Positions 49,105 to 60,278 of a DNA stretch of 64,000 nt are shown in pieces (the stretch's first letter is position 1; each line of letters starts with the position of its first letter). The position numbers and the translations under genes were made by a program. Source of the DNA: Streptomyces sp. CB01249 (lineage in GTDB: Bacteria; Actinomycetota; Actinomycetes; Streptomycetales; Streptomycetaceae); assembly GCF_001905735.1 (NCBI RefSeq), contig NZ_LISW01000002.1, positions 573,125 through 637,124 on the forward strand, written 5' to 3'. A model generated the notes under the pieces. The model saw nothing but the letters and a program-made list of their open reading frames with translations, was not told the DNA's origin and did not search any database.

Positions 49105-50352
49105 TCAGCCGGTCTTGGGCACCAGCCGGGCCGGGCCGTGGAAGACCTCGTCGCCGAGCTTCTTCCGCAGCTTGACGTCCTGCGGGGTCAGCTTCTGCGG
49201 GCCCCCGACCGGCGGCACCCCGCCGACCTTCTGGGCGGGCGCCGGGGGCGTCTCGTACTTCCGGGGAGCCGTCGCCAGGGTGATCAGCGTGAGCCCCACG
49301 ATCAGCACGGTGAACGCGATGGCCGTCCGGGCCCACAGCTGCGCCTTGCGTTCGCTGCCGGTACGGATCAGCTCCGGGACCGGCAGCGCGGCGACGGGGC
49401 GGCTGCGGGCGAGGGTGCCCAGGTGCTCGTGGATCAGCGCGGACTGCCCGGCCGGTGCGTCCGGCTCCGCGATCTCGGGCAACCGCTCGGCTACCGCCGC
49501 CCGCGCCGTCACCAGCCGCCCGGCCGCCGCCCGGGTGCTCGCCTCGGTCTCCGCCGCGGTCTCCGGCAGCCCGAGCCCCACCCCGTCGTGCAGCACCAGC
49601 GTGCGGCGGTACGAGGGGGGCAGGGCCAGGAGCGCGTCCAGCAGCGCCCGCGAGGCCGGGGCCTCGGGCGGCGGGTCGAGGCGGCGGTGCTCCCGGTTGA
49701 GGCGGCGCCACGGGGACATCGCGTACTCGTACGCGGCGGCCCGCACCCAGCCGACCGGGTCCCGGTCCACCGCGACCTCCGGCCACCGCTCCCAGGCCAG
49801 TTCGAACGCCTTGGTCACGGCCGCGCGGGACAGGGCGCGCTGCCCGGTCAGCAGATAGGTCTGCTGGAAGAGGGCCGAGGCGGCGTACTGGTACAACGCG
49901 TCGAACGCGGCAGCGGGCGCGTCGGGCGCGTGGCCGGGGTCCGGATCGCCAGGAGGCTCCTCGGGCGCCTCAGGCATCTCAGTCACCTCGGGCGCAACAG
50001 CCGCCTCGGGCTCAACGGCTCCGTCCGGCTCAGCGGCTTCCGGCTCGACGGCCTCGTCCGGTTCGGTGGCGGCCATGGCTACGCTCCCGGGGGCTTCGAC
50101 AGGAACCGGCGGAGGGGGCGCCGGGGGCGCGGGGGAGTCCGCGACCGCCCCGATCAGCCGGGCGTACGCCTCGCGCTTGCGGCCGCGCGGGCTGCTGCGG
50201 CCCGTCTCCCAGGCCCGCACCGTCGCCCGGGTGACGCCGACGGCCGACGCGACCTGGTCCTCCGTCAGCGACAGCGCCTCCCGCAGCCTGCGCCGCTCCT
50301 TCGGCGAGGGCAGCGGAGGGGCGGCGGCCTTCTCGGACGTGCTCTGCGTCAT
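49105..50352 (-). CDS. XRE helix-turn-helix protein fused to sigma-factor-like and membrane segments
   Basis: 415 residues from the ATG at 50352; a GTG at 50376 is an alternative, and neither has a clear ribosome site. The XRE/Cro-type helix-turn-helix is at about 15-70 (LREALSLTEDQVASAVGVTRATVRAWETGRSSPRGRKREAYARLI). A long acidic Pro/Glu/Ala linker (about 80-150) follows. A segment resembling ECF sigma regions 2 and 4 comes next (LYQYAASALFQQTYLLTGQRALSRAAVTKAFELAW and LLALPPSYRRTLVLHDGVGLGLPETAAETEAS). One transmembrane helix (AIAFTVLIVGLTLITLAT) and a basic extracellular tail end the protein. It is probably a membrane-bound regulator. I know no characterised protein with this layout. Confidence 0.78.
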   Translation of the reverse strand: MTQSTSEKAAAPPLPSPKERRRLREALSLTEDQVASAVGVTRATVRAWETGRSSPRGRKREAYARLIGAVADSPAPPAPPPPVPVEAPGSVAMAATEPDEAVEPEAAEPDGAVEPEAAVAPEVTEMPEAPEEPPGDPDPGHAPDAPAAAFDALYQYAASALFQQTYLLTGQRALSRAAVTKAFELAWERWPEVAVDRDPVGWVRAAAYEYAMSPWRRLNREHRRLDPPPEAPASRALLDALLALPPSYRRTLVLHDGVGLGLPETAAETEASTRAAAGRLVTARAAVAERLPEIAEPDAPAGQSALIHEHLGTLARSRPVAALPVPELIRTGSERKAQLWARTAIAFTVLIVGLTLITLATAPRKYETPPAPAQKVGGVPPVGGPQKLTPQDVKLRKKLGDEVFHGPARLVPKTG

Positions 50353-50468
50353 GAGGGCCGCCCACACGGCCTGCACCGGGTGAAAAAGTACATAAACGTA
50401 TATTGATCGACACCCCGGCTGTTCGCCCGTTACACGAAATAAGCGCGTGTCGTTGGCAGCATGACCGC

Positions 50469-52034
50469 GTGACCCAAGTGACCGAACGCAGCCCCTTGTT
50501 GTCGCAGGACGAGCGGGTACGGCCCGTCGTACTGGTCTCCGCGGTGCTGCGCGGGGCCGTCGCGGCCGGGCTCGGCCTGGGCTCCCTCGTCGTCCTCGTC
50601 GCCGCGCTCTGGATCAGCTCACCGGCCCCGGACAGCGGTCCGGGCGAGGCGTTCCACGCGGCGGCCGGGCTCTGGCTCCTCGCGCACGGTGCCGAACTGG
50701 TCAGGACCGAGACGCTGACCGGGGCCCCGGCACCGATGGGGGTCGTCCCGCTGCTGCTCTCCGTGCTGCCGGTGTGGCTCGTGCACCGGGCGGCCAGGGA
50801 CGTGCTGGAGCCGGAGGAGGGGCGCGGCGCCCCGTCGCCCGGGGGCGCGTTCGCCCTGGTGACGGGCGGATATCTACTGGTCGGCGGGGCGGTCGCCCTC
50901 TACGCGCGCGGCGCGTCGCTGTCCGCGCGGCCGCTCTCCCTGCTCTTTCCCGGCGCCCTCGTGGTGGCGGGCGCGGCGGCGGCCGGGGTGTGGACGGCCT
51001 GCGGGCGACCGCTCGGCCCGCCGCCCTCCTGGGCGCCGGTGCGGCTGCACGAGGCGATGGCGCGCAGCCGGTTCCTGCGGCGGGCCGACGCGGTGGGCCG
51101 GTCGGCGCTGGCCGGGACCGCGGTGCTGCTGGGCGGCGGCGCGCTGGTCGTCGCGTCGGCCCTGGTGTGGCACGGCGCTCCGGTCCAGGAATCGTTCCTC
51201 CGGCTCTCCGGCGACTGGGGCGGCCGCGTCGCCGTGCTCCTGCTGGCGCTGGGGCTCGTGCCGAATGCGGCGGTGTGGGGCGCGGCGTACGGGCTCGGCC
51301 CCGGGTTCGCCCTCGGCACGGCGTCCACGGTCACCCCGCTGGCCTTCACCGGGCCCCCGGCCGTCCCCGACTTCCCGCTGCTGGCCGCGATGCCCGCGCC
51401 CGGCCCGGGCGCCCCGCTGAACTGGGCGGCCGCGGCGGTCCCGGTGGCGGCGGCGCTGACCGTGGCCTGGTTCACCGTACGGAGAGCGGTGCCGGACCAG
51501 GGCGCAGGGGAAGAGGCGTGGGGCCTGGGGGAGACCGCGCTCACCACCGCACTGGGGGCGGCGGGCTGCGGGCTCGGCGCCGCGCTGCTGGCGGCGGCCG
51601 CCGGGGGGCCGCTCGGCACCCACGCCCTCGCGGACTTCGGACCGGTGTGGTGGCTCACCGGGGCGGCGGCCCTGGCGTGGACGACGCTCATCGGCGTCCC
51701 GGCGGCCCTGCTGCTACGGGCCTGGCGGCTGCGCGGACGCAAGAAGGAGGACGCCGAACCGGCGGAGCCGGTGAGCACGGCCAAGGCCCCCGAGACCCCC
51801 AGAGCCCCCGCGCCCGCCGTCCCCCAGCCGCCCGTATCAGCGAAGGACGGGAAGGGCGCGAAGGACGCCAAGAACGCGAAGGACGAGGACGAAGGCCAAG
51901 GCCAGGGCCAGGACGAAGGCGACGACGAGGACGACCTCGACGCGTACGACTTCCTGCCCACCGACCCCTGGCACGCCCGGGAGACCGAGCGGGAGACCGA
52001 CGCGCCCCCCGGCCCGCCGGCCGCTAGCGCTTGA
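50469..52034 (+). CDS. DUF6350 multi-pass membrane protein
   Basis: 521 residues from a GTG at 50469; a GTG three codons later is also possible. About ten hydrophobic segments fill residues 20-430 (for example VVLVSAVLRGAVAAGLGLGSLVVLVAALWI, MGVVPLLLSVLPVWLVHRAA, GALVVAGAAAAGVWTA, AVLLLALGLVPNAAVWGAAYGLGPGFALG). A hydrophilic, Lys/Glu/Asp-rich cytosolic tail ends the protein. Recognised as the actinobacterial DUF6350 family, often annotated as cell-division protein PerM, encoded upstream of purN. Function is not established. It converges with the next gene with an 11-base overlap. Confidence 0.82.
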   Translation: MTQVTERSPLLSQDERVRPVVLVSAVLRGAVAAGLGLGSLVVLVAALWISSPAPDSGPGEAFHAAAGLWLLAHGAELVRTETLTGAPAPMGVVPLLLSVLPVWLVHRAARDVLEPEEGRGAPSPGGAFALVTGGYLLVGGAVALYARGASLSARPLSLLFPGALVVAGAAAAGVWTACGRPLGPPPSWAPVRLHEAMARSRFLRRADAVGRSALAGTAVLLGGGALVVASALVWHGAPVQESFLRLSGDWGGRVAVLLLALGLVPNAAVWGAAYGLGPGFALGTASTVTPLAFTGPPAVPDFPLLAAMPAPGPGAPLNWAAAAVPVAAALTVAWFTVRRAVPDQGAGEEAWGLGETALTTALGAAGCGLGAALLAAAAGGPLGTHALADFGPVWWLTGAAALAWTTLIGVPAALLLRAWRLRGRKKEDAEPAEPVSTAKAPETPRAPAPAVPQPPVSAKDGKGAKDAKNAKDEDEGQGQGQDEGDDEDDLDAYDFLPTDPWHARETERETDAPPGPPAASA

Positions 52035-52836
52035 CGCCGAAGAACGGCTCCAGCGGCTTCGGGAGCAGGTCGTTGCAGGTCAGCTGGCCCGACTTGGTCA
52101 GGGCGTCGTTCACACAGGTGTAGTAGTCGCGGTAGACCATCTGCACCGTGAACGTCGTCGCGACGATCGCCAGCGCGACCACGCCCGTCACCAGACCGCT
52201 CACCGCGGCCGTGGTCTGCTGCCGGCCCCCGCGCTGCGCGGCGAGCGTGTCCGGCGCGGGAGCGGCCCCGTCCGCCTCGCGGTTCTCCGCGCCGCCGGGC
52301 GCGGCGGCGCCGGGCACCGGCGGCTTCGGCTTGGCGCGCAGCGCGCTGACCGCCCAGTACGTGGCGAGCGCGCCGAGCAGCAGGGCGATCTCCGAGAAGT
52401 CGAAGATCGCGAAGAAGAAGGCCCACATGCCGGAGAGCAGCGCGTAGCGGGCGCGCCGCTGGATGGGGTCGGTCGGGTCCCAGCGCGGACCGGCCGGGGG
52501 CCGCTCCGTACCGCCGGGGCCGGAGGGCCGCCCGCCGAAGGAGCCGTTCTGGCGGCCGGGCTGCTGACTGCTCCACTGGCTGCCCCACACGGGCCGGTCG
52601 TCCGACGGCTGCCCGTCGGACCCGTTGTCGTCGTCGCCCCCGCCGGACGGGTGGCGCGGCTGCCAGGGCTGGTCGGGGCGGCCCTCGGGCGGCGGGGCGA
52701 AGGGGTTGTCGTCGTTCGGGCTCCCGGAGGAACCGGAGGAGCCGGAGGGAGAGGACGAGGAGGAGCGCTCGCGCATCAGCACGGCGGCCCGCTCGGGCAG
52801 CGGCTGGCGGAAGGCGGTGCGGCGTCGGTCCGGCAT
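52024..52836 (-). CDS. Membrane protein with disordered Pro/Ser/Gly N-terminus
   Basis: 270 residues from the ATG at 52836; an internal ATG at residue 21 (RERSSSSSPSGSS) is an alternative. Residues 20-120 are low complexity (Ser, Gly, Pro, Asp, Gln). Two closely spaced helices follow (YALLSGMWAFFFAIFDFSEIALLLGALATYWAVSAL), then a charged loop, and a third helix VSGLVTGVVALAIVATTFTV. The C-terminal exposed segment YTCVNDALTKSGQLTCNDLLP has two Cys able to form a disulfide. No family recognised. Its position between DUF6350 and purN gives no functional clue. Confidence 0.7.
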   Translation of the reverse strand: MPDRRRTAFRQPLPERAAVLMRERSSSSSPSGSSGSSGSPNDDNPFAPPPEGRPDQPWQPRHPSGGGDDDNGSDGQPSDDRPVWGSQWSSQQPGRQNGSFGGRPSGPGGTERPPAGPRWDPTDPIQRRARYALLSGMWAFFFAIFDFSEIALLLGALATYWAVSALRAKPKPPVPGAAAPGGAENREADGAAPAPDTLAAQRGGRQQTTAAVSGLVTGVVALAIVATTFTVQMVYRDYYTCVNDALTKSGQLTCNDLLPKPLEPFFGVKR

Positions 52837-53132
52837 GTGGTGAACGTCTTCCCCATCTCGTCGTTTCCGCCCGGCGGACGGTTCGCTGCCCCTGACGCTA
52901 CCTTCCGGCGAGGAGGGGCCGAAAGCGGGGAGCGCGGGGGTCCGTCACCCCCGTCAGGCAGGGGTGCGGCGAGGTGCCGGTATCGTTGCTGACGGTCGGC
53001 CCGTTCGTAGAGTTCCCCGTATGGGGGAGTGCGCTCCTTTCGTACGACCGTACAAATCGCAGGCCGCCGCCCCGGTGCCGTGGTGGCGGGCCGGCCGCTT
53101 CGAACCGCTCGCACGCGAGAAAGGGCCCAGCC

Positions 53133-53789
53133 GTGGCCTCCCCGCTTCCCTCCGCCGCCCCGGCCCGTGTGGTCGTCCTGGTCTCCGGTTCCGGTACGAA
53201 CCTTCAGGCCCTGCTCGACGTGATCGGTGACGATCCCGAGGGCTTCGGCGCCCGGATCGTCGCGGTCGGCGCCGACCGCGACGGCATCGCCGGCCTGGAG
53301 CGGGCCGAGCGCGCCGGGCTCCCCACCTTCACGTGCCGCGTCAAGGACCACGCCACCCGCGAGGAGTGGGACGCCGCGCTCGCCGAGGCCACCGCCGCGC
53401 ACCGGCCGGATCTCGTGGTGTCCGCCGGGTTCATGAAGATCGTGGGCAAGGAGTTCCTGGCCCGGTTCGGCGGCCGGTTCATCAACACCCACCCCGCCCT
53501 GCTCCCCAGCTTTCCCGGTGCCCACGGCGTGCGTGACGCGCTCGCGTACGGCGTGAAGGTCACCGGGTGCACCGTCCACTTCGTCGACGACGGCGTCGAC
53601 ACCGGTCCGATCATCGCGCAGGGCGTGGTCGAGGTGACCGAAGAGGACACCCCGGAGGGTGAAGCGGCCCTCCACGAACGCATCAAGGAAGTCGAGCGCA
53701 AGCTGCTCGCCGAGGCCGTGGGGCGGCTCGCCCGCGACGGCTATCGCATTGAGGGACGAAAGGTTCATCTCGGTCATGTCGGAGAATAA
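53133..53789 (+). CDS. purN: Phosphoribosylglycinamide formyltransferase
   Basis: 218 residues from the GTG at 53133; the open frame upstream has no homology. It transfers formyl from 10-formyl-THF to GAR in purine synthesis. [16 protein letters not shown] binds the phosphoribosyl group, and [22 protein letters not shown] contains the catalytic Asn/His. [24 protein letters not shown] contains the catalytic Asp. The C-terminus overlaps the purH start by 14 bases, so the two purine enzymes are translationally coupled. Confidence 0.96.
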   Translation: MASPLPSAAPARVVVLVSGSGTNLQALLDVIGDDPEGFGARIVAVGADRDGIAGLERAERAGLPTFTCRVKDHATREEWDAALAEATAAHRPDLVVSAGFMKIVGKEFLARFGGRFINTHPALLPSFPGAHGVRDALAYGVKVTGCTVHFVDDGVDTGPIIAQGVVEVTEEDTPEGEAALHERIKEVERKLLAEAVGRLARDGYRIEGRKVHLGHVGE

Positions 53790-55329
53790 GCCCATCCGCC
53801 GCGCCCTGGTCAGCGTCTACGACAAGACGGGCCTCGAAGACCTCGCCCGCGGTCTGCACGAGGCGGGTGTCGAACTGGTCTCCACCGGGTCCACCGCCGG
53901 AAAGATCGCCGCCGCCGGTGTCCCGGTCACCAAGGTCGAGGAGCTGACCGGCTTCCCCGAGTGCCTCGACGGCCGCGTCAAGACGCTGCACCCCCGCGTC
54001 CACGCCGGCATCCTCGCCGACCTGCGCCTCGACGCGCACCGCGCGCAGCTGGCCGAGCTGGGCGTCGAGCCGTTCGACCTGGTCGTCGTCAACCTGTACC
54101 CGTTCAAGGAGACCGTCGCCTCCGGCGCCACCGCCGACGAGTGCGTCGAGCAGATCGACATCGGCGGCCCCTCGATGGTCCGCGCCGCCGCCAAGAACCA
54201 CCCCTCCGTGGCCGTCGTCACCAGCCCGGAGCGTTACGCCGACGTGCTCGCCGCGGTCAAGGCGGGCGGCTTCGACCTGACCGCCCGCAAGCGGCTCGCC
54301 GCCGAGGCGTTCCAGCACACCGCCGCCTACGACGTGGCCGTCGCCGGCTGGTTCGCCGCCGACTACGCCGCCGCCGACGACTCCGGCTTCCCGGACTTCT
54401 TCGGTACGACGTACGAGCGCCAGGACGTCCTGCGCTACGGCGAGAACCCGCACCAGCCCGCCGCGCTCTACACCTCCGGCACCGGCGGCCTGGCCGGCGC
54501 CGAGCAGCTGCACGGCAAGGCCATGTCGTACAACAACTACACGGACACCGACGCCGCCCGGCGTGCCGCGTACGACCACGCCGAGCCGTGCGTCGCGATC
54601 ATCAAGCACGCCAACCCGTGCGGGATCGCCATCGCCGACGACATCGCCGAGGCGCACCGCAACGCGCACGCCTGCGACCCGCTGTCGGCGTACGGCGGTG
54701 TCATCGCCGTCAACCGTCCGGTGACCGTCGCCCTGGCCGAGCAGGTCGCGGAGATCTTCACCGAGGTCATCGTCGCCCCGGCGTACGAGGACGGCGCGGT
54801 CGAGATCCTGGCGCGCAAGAAGAACATCCGCGTGCTGCGCTGTCCCGAGGCCCCGTCCGCCGAGGTCGAGGTCAAGCCGATCGACGGCGGTGCGCTGCTC
54901 CAGGTCACCGACCGCCTCCAGGCCGAGGGCGACGACCCGGCCAACTGGACGCTCGCCACGGGCGACGCGCTCTCCGCCGACGAGCTGAAGGAGCTCGCCT
55001 TCGCGTGGAAGGCGTGCCGGGCGGTCAAGTCCAACGCCATCCTGCTCGCCAAGGGCGGCGCCTCGGTCGGCGTCGGCATGGGCCAGGTCAACCGGGTCGA
55101 CTCCGCGAAGCTGGCCGTCGAGCGCGCGGGCGAGGAGCGGGCCGCCGGTTCCTACGCGGCGTCCGACGCCTTCTTTCCCTTCCCGGACGGGCTGGAGATC
55201 CTGACCGCCGCGGGCGTCAAGGCCGTGGTCCAGCCGGGCGGTTCGGTCCGCGACGAGCTGGTGGTCGAGGCCGCGAAGAAGGCCGGCGTCACGATGTACC
55301 TCACGGGCACCCGGCACTTCTTCCACTGA
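53776..55329 (+). CDS. purH: Bifunctional AICAR transformylase / IMP cyclohydrolase
   Basis: 517 residues from the ATG at 53776. It performs the last two steps to IMP. The N-terminal MGS-like IMP cyclohydrolase domain (about 1-195) has [34 protein letters not shown] and NLYPFKETV. The transformylase domain has [13 protein letters not shown], the catalytic Lys-His segment in [15 protein letters not shown], and [20 protein letters not shown]. The length is usual. Co-transcribed with purN, and related in pathway to guaA in this window. It ends at a perfect hairpin. Confidence 0.97.
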   Translation: MSENKPIRRALVSVYDKTGLEDLARGLHEAGVELVSTGSTAGKIAAAGVPVTKVEELTGFPECLDGRVKTLHPRVHAGILADLRLDAHRAQLAELGVEPFDLVVVNLYPFKETVASGATADECVEQIDIGGPSMVRAAAKNHPSVAVVTSPERYADVLAAVKAGGFDLTARKRLAAEAFQHTAAYDVAVAGWFAADYAAADDSGFPDFFGTTYERQDVLRYGENPHQPAALYTSGTGGLAGAEQLHGKAMSYNNYTDTDAARRAAYDHAEPCVAIIKHANPCGIAIADDIAEAHRNAHACDPLSAYGGVIAVNRPVTVALAEQVAEIFTEVIVAPAYEDGAVEILARKKNIRVLRCPEAPSAEVEVKPIDGGALLQVTDRLQAEGDDPANWTLATGDALSADELKELAFAWKACRAVKSNAILLAKGGASVGVGMGQVNRVDSAKLAVERAGEERAAGSYAASDAFFPFPDGLEILTAAGVKAVVQPGGSVRDELVVEAAKKAGVTMYLTGTRHFFH

Positions 55330-55350
55330 GCCGGTTCGTCCCCGTACGAC

Positions 55351-55395
55351 CGAGGGCCGTAACCCCACGCGACGCGCGTGCGGTTACGGCCCTCG
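55351..55395. terminator. purNH terminator
   Basis: Perfect 14-bp stem CGAGGGCCGTAACC / GGTTACGGCCCTCG, 21 bases after the purH stop and before the convergent RDD gene. Confidence 0.88.
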
Positions 55396-55413
55396 GGCCT
55401 GTCGGACGGCCGG

Positions 55414-55998
55414 TCAGCCGACGCGGACGACGACGCTGGAGCAGATCTTGTCCGCGAACGTCTGGTTCTTGTCGTCCCACAGCGGCCACAGCCAGCCGAT
55501 GTAGCAGGCGAGGCTGTCCAGGAAGTGGGCGATGTAGCGGACGAAGGCCATGCCGAAGCCGAGCGGCCGGCCGTCGGCCTCGCGCAGCAGGCTGATGCCG
55601 AGGGCCTTCTTGCCGATGAACTGGCCCGTCGTGCCCTCCTTGTAGAGCTTGAACAGGCCGCCGCCGATGCCCACGATGATGCCGAGGAACACGATCGCGG
55701 TGCCCGCGCCACCGCCCACGCTGCCGCCGATGCCCAGGAGGATGCCGTAGGGGATGCCGATGACGATGCCGTCGATCACGATCGCGCCGACGCGGCGCCA
55801 CCAGCCGGACAGCGGCGGGCGCGCGCCGTAACCGGGCTGCTGGCCGTAGTCGCCGCCGGGCACCGGCGGGGCCGTCGGGTAGCCGTAGCCCTGCTGCGGC
55901 ACCCCCTGCGGGGCCTGCGGGTAGCCGTAGCCCGGCTGCTGCGGCTGACCGGGCTGCTGCCCGTAGGGGTTGTTCGGGTTCGGGTCGCCGAAGCTCAT
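55414..55998 (-). CDS. RDD-family membrane protein
   Basis: 194 residues from the ATG at 55998, after GGAGGAA. The N-terminal 65 residues are Pro/Gln/Gly/Tyr-rich ([20 protein letters not shown]). The RDD domain follows, named for Arg and two Asp: [26 protein letters not shown] (helix 1 with Arg and Asp), a second helix pair around [40 protein letters not shown], and [35 protein letters not shown] with the second Asp. The transport or other role of RDD proteins is poorly defined. Monocistronic and leftward. Confidence 0.88.
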   Translation of the reverse strand: MSFGDPNPNNPYGQQPGQPQQPGYGYPQAPQGVPQQGYGYPTAPPVPGGDYGQQPGYGARPPLSGWWRRVGAIVIDGIVIGIPYGILLGIGGSVGGGAGTAIVFLGIIVGIGGGLFKLYKEGTTGQFIGKKALGISLLREADGRPLGFGMAFVRYIAHFLDSLACYIGWLWPLWDDKNQTFADKICSSVVVRVG

Positions 55999-56224
55999 GG
56001 GCGTTCCTCCAACAGACGTACGGGGACGGTGCGGCCGCACGGAGGAAAAGAAAACGTCAGCGGTCCAGCCCCCCGGTTACTGCTGCGGCACAGCGGCCCT
56101 CATCGTTATAAGCCGTTAGTACGTTTGTCCAGCCGCGGCGCAAGAAGTTGTCCAAGTGCAACCTTGCGTCCATGCCTGGTACCTGATTGGTCCGAGGGCG
56201 GGGTCATCCGGGAGTATGGGGACC

Positions 56225-57094
56225 ATGACTGCCCAGATTCTCGATGGCAAGGCCACCGCAGCCGCGATCAAGTCCGATCTGACCGCCCGCGTGGCGGCCC
56301 TCAAGGCCCGGGGCGTCACGCCCGGCCTGGGAACCCTGCTGGTCGGGGACGACCCGGGCAGCAGGTGGTACGTGAACGGCAAGCACAAGGACTGCGCCCA
56401 GGTCGGCATCGGGTCCATCCAGCGCGAACTCCCCGACACCGCCACGCAGGAGGAGATCGAGGCCGTCGTCCGCGAGCTCAACGCGGACCCCGTCTGCACG
56501 GGTTACATCGTGCAGCTTCCCCTCCCCAAGGGCATCGACACCAATCGCGTCCTGGAACTGATGGATCCGGCCAAGGACGCGGACGGCCTGCACCCGATGA
56601 ACCTCGGCCGTCTGGTGCTCAACGAGACCGGACCGCTGCCGTGCACCCCGCAGGGCGTCGTCCAGCTCCTGCGCCACCACGGCGTCGAGATCAACGGCGC
56701 CCACGTCGTGGTCGTCGGACGCGGTGTCACCATCGGGCGGTCCATCCCGCTGCTGCTCACCCGCAAGTCGGAGAACGCCACGGTGACCCAGTGCCACACC
56801 GGCACCCGGGACCTGGGCGCCCACCTGAAGCAGGCCGACATCATCGTCGCCGCCGCGGGCGTGCCGCACATCATCAAGCCCGAGCACGTGAAGCCGGGCG
56901 CGGCCGTCCTGGACGTCGGCGTCAGCCGCGACGAGAACGGCAAGATCGTCGGCGACGTCCACCCCGGTGTGGCCGAGGTCGCCGCCTGGATCTCGCCGAA
57001 CCCGGGCGGTGTCGGCCCGATGACCCGCGCCCAGCTGCTCGTCAACGTGGTCGAGGCCGCCGAGCGCGACGCGGCTGCCGTCTCCGCCGGCTGA
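56225..57094 (+). CDS. folD: Methylene-THF dehydrogenase / methenyl-THF cyclohydrolase
   Basis: 289 residues from the ATG at 56225. The bifunctional enzyme of one-carbon metabolism supplies the 10-formyl-THF used by PurN and Pur[28 protein letters not shown] contains the catalytic Lys of the YxxxK motif, [10 protein letters not shown] and [11 protein letters not shown] are family signatures, and [18 protein letters not shown] binds [23 protein letters not shown] ends the fold. DUF3017 follows 4 bases later in the same operon. Confidence 0.97.
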   Translation: MTAQILDGKATAAAIKSDLTARVAALKARGVTPGLGTLLVGDDPGSRWYVNGKHKDCAQVGIGSIQRELPDTATQEEIEAVVRELNADPVCTGYIVQLPLPKGIDTNRVLELMDPAKDADGLHPMNLGRLVLNETGPLPCTPQGVVQLLRHHGVEINGAHVVVVGRGVTIGRSIPLLLTRKSENATVTQCHTGTRDLGAHLKQADIIVAAAGVPHIIKPEHVKPGAAVLDVGVSRDENGKIVGDVHPGVAEVAAWISPNPGGVGPMTRAQLLVNVVEAAERDAAAVSAG

Positions 57095-57098
57095 CCCC

Positions 57099-57572
57099 GT
57101 GGCTGCTGGTACGAGTCCGGACACCGGCTCCACGGAGGCCGGTGCGGCGGCGGCCCCCGACGCCCCCGCCGCGACGCGGCGGGCCCGGCGGTTCTCGCTG
57201 ACCCGGGACACCGCGCGGCCCGAGGGCGGCGGGCGGGCCGCGGGCGGGGACGCCCCGGCCCCGGCCCGGCAGTGGCCGCTGCTCGCGGTGCTCTGCACGG
57301 CCGGCGCCGGACTGCTGATCGTGGCGGCCGATCCGTTCGAGCAGGCCTTCCGCGTCGGCACGATACTGATCGGCATCGCCCTCGTCCTGGGCGCGGTCCT
57401 GCGCGTGACCGTCCGGTCGGTGGGCATGCTCGCGGTGCGGTCCCGCTTCACCGATCTGGTGACGTACGGCCTGCTCGGCGTCCTCATCGTGCTGCTCGCG
57501 CTGGTCGCGCAGCCGGAGCCGTGGCTCGACATCCCGTTCCTGGAGGACGCGGTCCACTTCACGGTCCGCTGA
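57099..57572 (+). CDS. DUF3017 membrane protein
   Basis: 157 residues with a GTG start, 4 bases after folD. The N-terminal half is disordered (Ala/Gly/Thr/Arg-rich). Three hydrophobic segments follow: WPLLAVLCTAGAGLLIVAA, VGTILIGIALVLGAVLRV and LVTYGLLGVLIVLLALVAQP. This matches DUF3017, a small actinobacterial membrane family usually encoded behind folD. Function unknown. Translational coupling to folD is likely given the spacing. Confidence 0.87.
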   Translation: MAAGTSPDTGSTEAGAAAAPDAPAATRRARRFSLTRDTARPEGGGRAAGGDAPAPARQWPLLAVLCTAGAGLLIVAADPFEQAFRVGTILIGIALVLGAVLRVTVRSVGMLAVRSRFTDLVTYGLLGVLIVLLALVAQPEPWLDIPFLEDAVHFTVR

Positions 57573-58920
<1,348 letters not shown>

Positions 58921-58936
58921 TCCACCACGCACCACA

Positions 58937-58978
58937 CACCACGCCCCCGGCAGCCGCAGCGCTGCCGGGGGCGTGGTG
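58937..58978. terminator. mdh terminator, bidirectional
   Basis: Perfect 18-bp stem CACCACGCCCCCGGCAGC / GCTGCCGGGGGCGTGGTG with loop CGCAGC, 16 bases after the mdh stop and 12 before the convergent stop. Confidence 0.92.
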
Positions 58979-58990
58979 TTCGCTACGCGG

Positions 58991-59713
58991 TCAGAGTCCG
59001 GCCGCGATCTCCCGCACCGCGGCCATGGCCCGGCGCTGGAGCCCCGGCCCGAAGGTGATCCGGGTCGCCCCCAGCTCACCGAGGCGGCGCGGCCCCGGCC
59101 CGTCCGGCCGGGCCAGCGCGTTCAGCGGCAGCCCGGGCAGCGCACAGGCCAGCGGCCCGAACACCTCGGGCGGGGCCAGGATCGGATAGACGCCGTCCGC
59201 GCCCGCCGCCGCGTAGAGCTCCGCCCGGCGCAGGGTCTCCGCCGCCGGGTCCACCCCGTCCGCGACGCCCGTGACGTACGTGTCGATCCGGGCGTTCACG
59301 AACAACGAATCCCCGGCCGCAGCCCGTACCTCCGCCAGCCGGTCCGCCTGCCGTCCGGCGTCCAGCAGGACCCCGTCCACCGTGTCCTCCAGATTGCAGC
59401 CGGCCGCCCCGGCCGCGAGCAGCCGCTCGACCAGCTCGCCGGGCGGCAGCCCGTACCCGGCCTCGACATCGGCGGAGACCGGTACGGAGACGGCCCGGGC
59501 GATCCGGGCCACCGCCGCGAACATCTCGTCGGCGGGCGTCGAGCCGTCCTCGTAACCCAGCGACGCGGCGACCCCCGCGCTCGGCGTGGCGAGCGCGGGG
59601 AAGCCGGCGTCCGCGAAGGCGCGGGCGCTCCCGGCGTCCCACGGGCCCGGGAGGACCAGCGGGTCGCCGGGGGCGCGGCCGTGGTGCAGGGCCCGCAGGC
59701 CCGACGCGGTCAC
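58991..59713 (-). CDS. Isocitrate lyase / PEP mutase superfamily protein
   Basis: 240 residues from the GTG at 59713, 8 bases after the AhpD-like gene stop. The TIM-barrel PEP mutase/ICL fold is shown by PLVLPGPWDAGSARAFADAGFPALATPSAGVAASLGY, the metal-binding VPVSADVEAGYG (Asp/Glu), and AAGCNLEDTVDG. FVNARIDTYV and LNALARPDGPG carry further active-site residues. The KKCGH-type Cys motif of true isocitrate lyase is absent, so a C-C or C-P bond lyase of the carboxyphosphonate mutase/methylisocitrate-like group is more likely. The substrate is unknown. In one operon with the AhpD-like gene. Confidence 0.85.
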   Translation of the reverse strand: MTASGLRALHHGRAPGDPLVLPGPWDAGSARAFADAGFPALATPSAGVAASLGYEDGSTPADEMFAAVARIARAVSVPVSADVEAGYGLPPGELVERLLAAGAAGCNLEDTVDGVLLDAGRQADRLAEVRAAAGDSLFVNARIDTYVTGVADGVDPAAETLRRAELYAAAGADGVYPILAPPEVFGPLACALPGLPLNALARPDGPGPRRLGELGATRITFGPGLQRRAMAAVREIAAGL

Positions 59714-59721
59714 CGGGCCGC

Positions 59722-60231
59722 TCAGCGGTGGTCGCCGGGCGTGTAGTGGCCCGGCACCATGCGGGTGGTCACGGCGAACCGGTTCCAGGCGTTGATCGTG
59801 ATGATCGCGCTGATGAGGTGGGCCAGCTCCTCCTCGCCGAAGTGCTTCGCGGCCCGCGCGTAGACCTCGTCCGGCACGAAGCCGTCGGTCAGCACGGTCA
59901 CCGCCTCGGTCAGCTCGATCGCGGCGATCTCCTTCGGCGTGTAGAAGTGCTGCGACTCCTCCCACGCGCTGAGCTGGACGATCCGCTCCAGCGACTCGCC
60001 CGCCGCGAGCGCGTCCTTGGTGTGCATGTCCAGGCAGAACGCGCAGTGGTTGATCTGCGAGGCGCGGATCTTCACCAGCTCGCCGATCACCGGGTCGATG
60101 CCCCTGCGGGCGGCGGCGTCCAGGCGGGCCATCGCCTTGTAGACGTCGGGAGCGTGCTGCGCCCAGGCCAGGCGCGGGGTGTGCTCGGGGCAGTGGCCGG
60201 AGGTGCTGTTGCTGTTCTCGTTCGTCGTCAT
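59722..60231 (-). CDS. AhpD-like carboxymuconolactone-decarboxylase-family protein
   Basis: 169 residues. The core has GELVKIRASQINHCAFCLDMHTKDALAAGES with the redox CxxC (CAFC) followed by His at +3, the alkylhydroperoxidase AhpD active site, and a typical second half (AIELTEAVTVLTDG to LAHLISAIITINAWNRFAVTTRM). It is predicted to reduce peroxides as a small all-helical oligomer. First gene of a two-gene leftward operon. Only 47 bases separate it from the divergent MocR regulator, which is its likely controller. Confidence 0.9.
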   Translation of the reverse strand: MTTNENSNSTSGHCPEHTPRLAWAQHAPDVYKAMARLDAAARRGIDPVIGELVKIRASQINHCAFCLDMHTKDALAAGESLERIVQLSAWEESQHFYTPKEIAAIELTEAVTVLTDGFVPDEVYARAAKHFGEEELAHLISAIITINAWNRFAVTTRMVPGHYTPGDHR

Positions 60232-60278
60232 GCCCTCAACGCTACGGGGAGAGTGGCGCAGCGGTATGGTCCATTTCC

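Noticed and set aside
50403..50468. N-terminal extension of the DUF6350 protein
   Set aside because: The extra residues are hydrophilic and unlike a membrane-protein start; the GTG at 50469 places the first helix normally.
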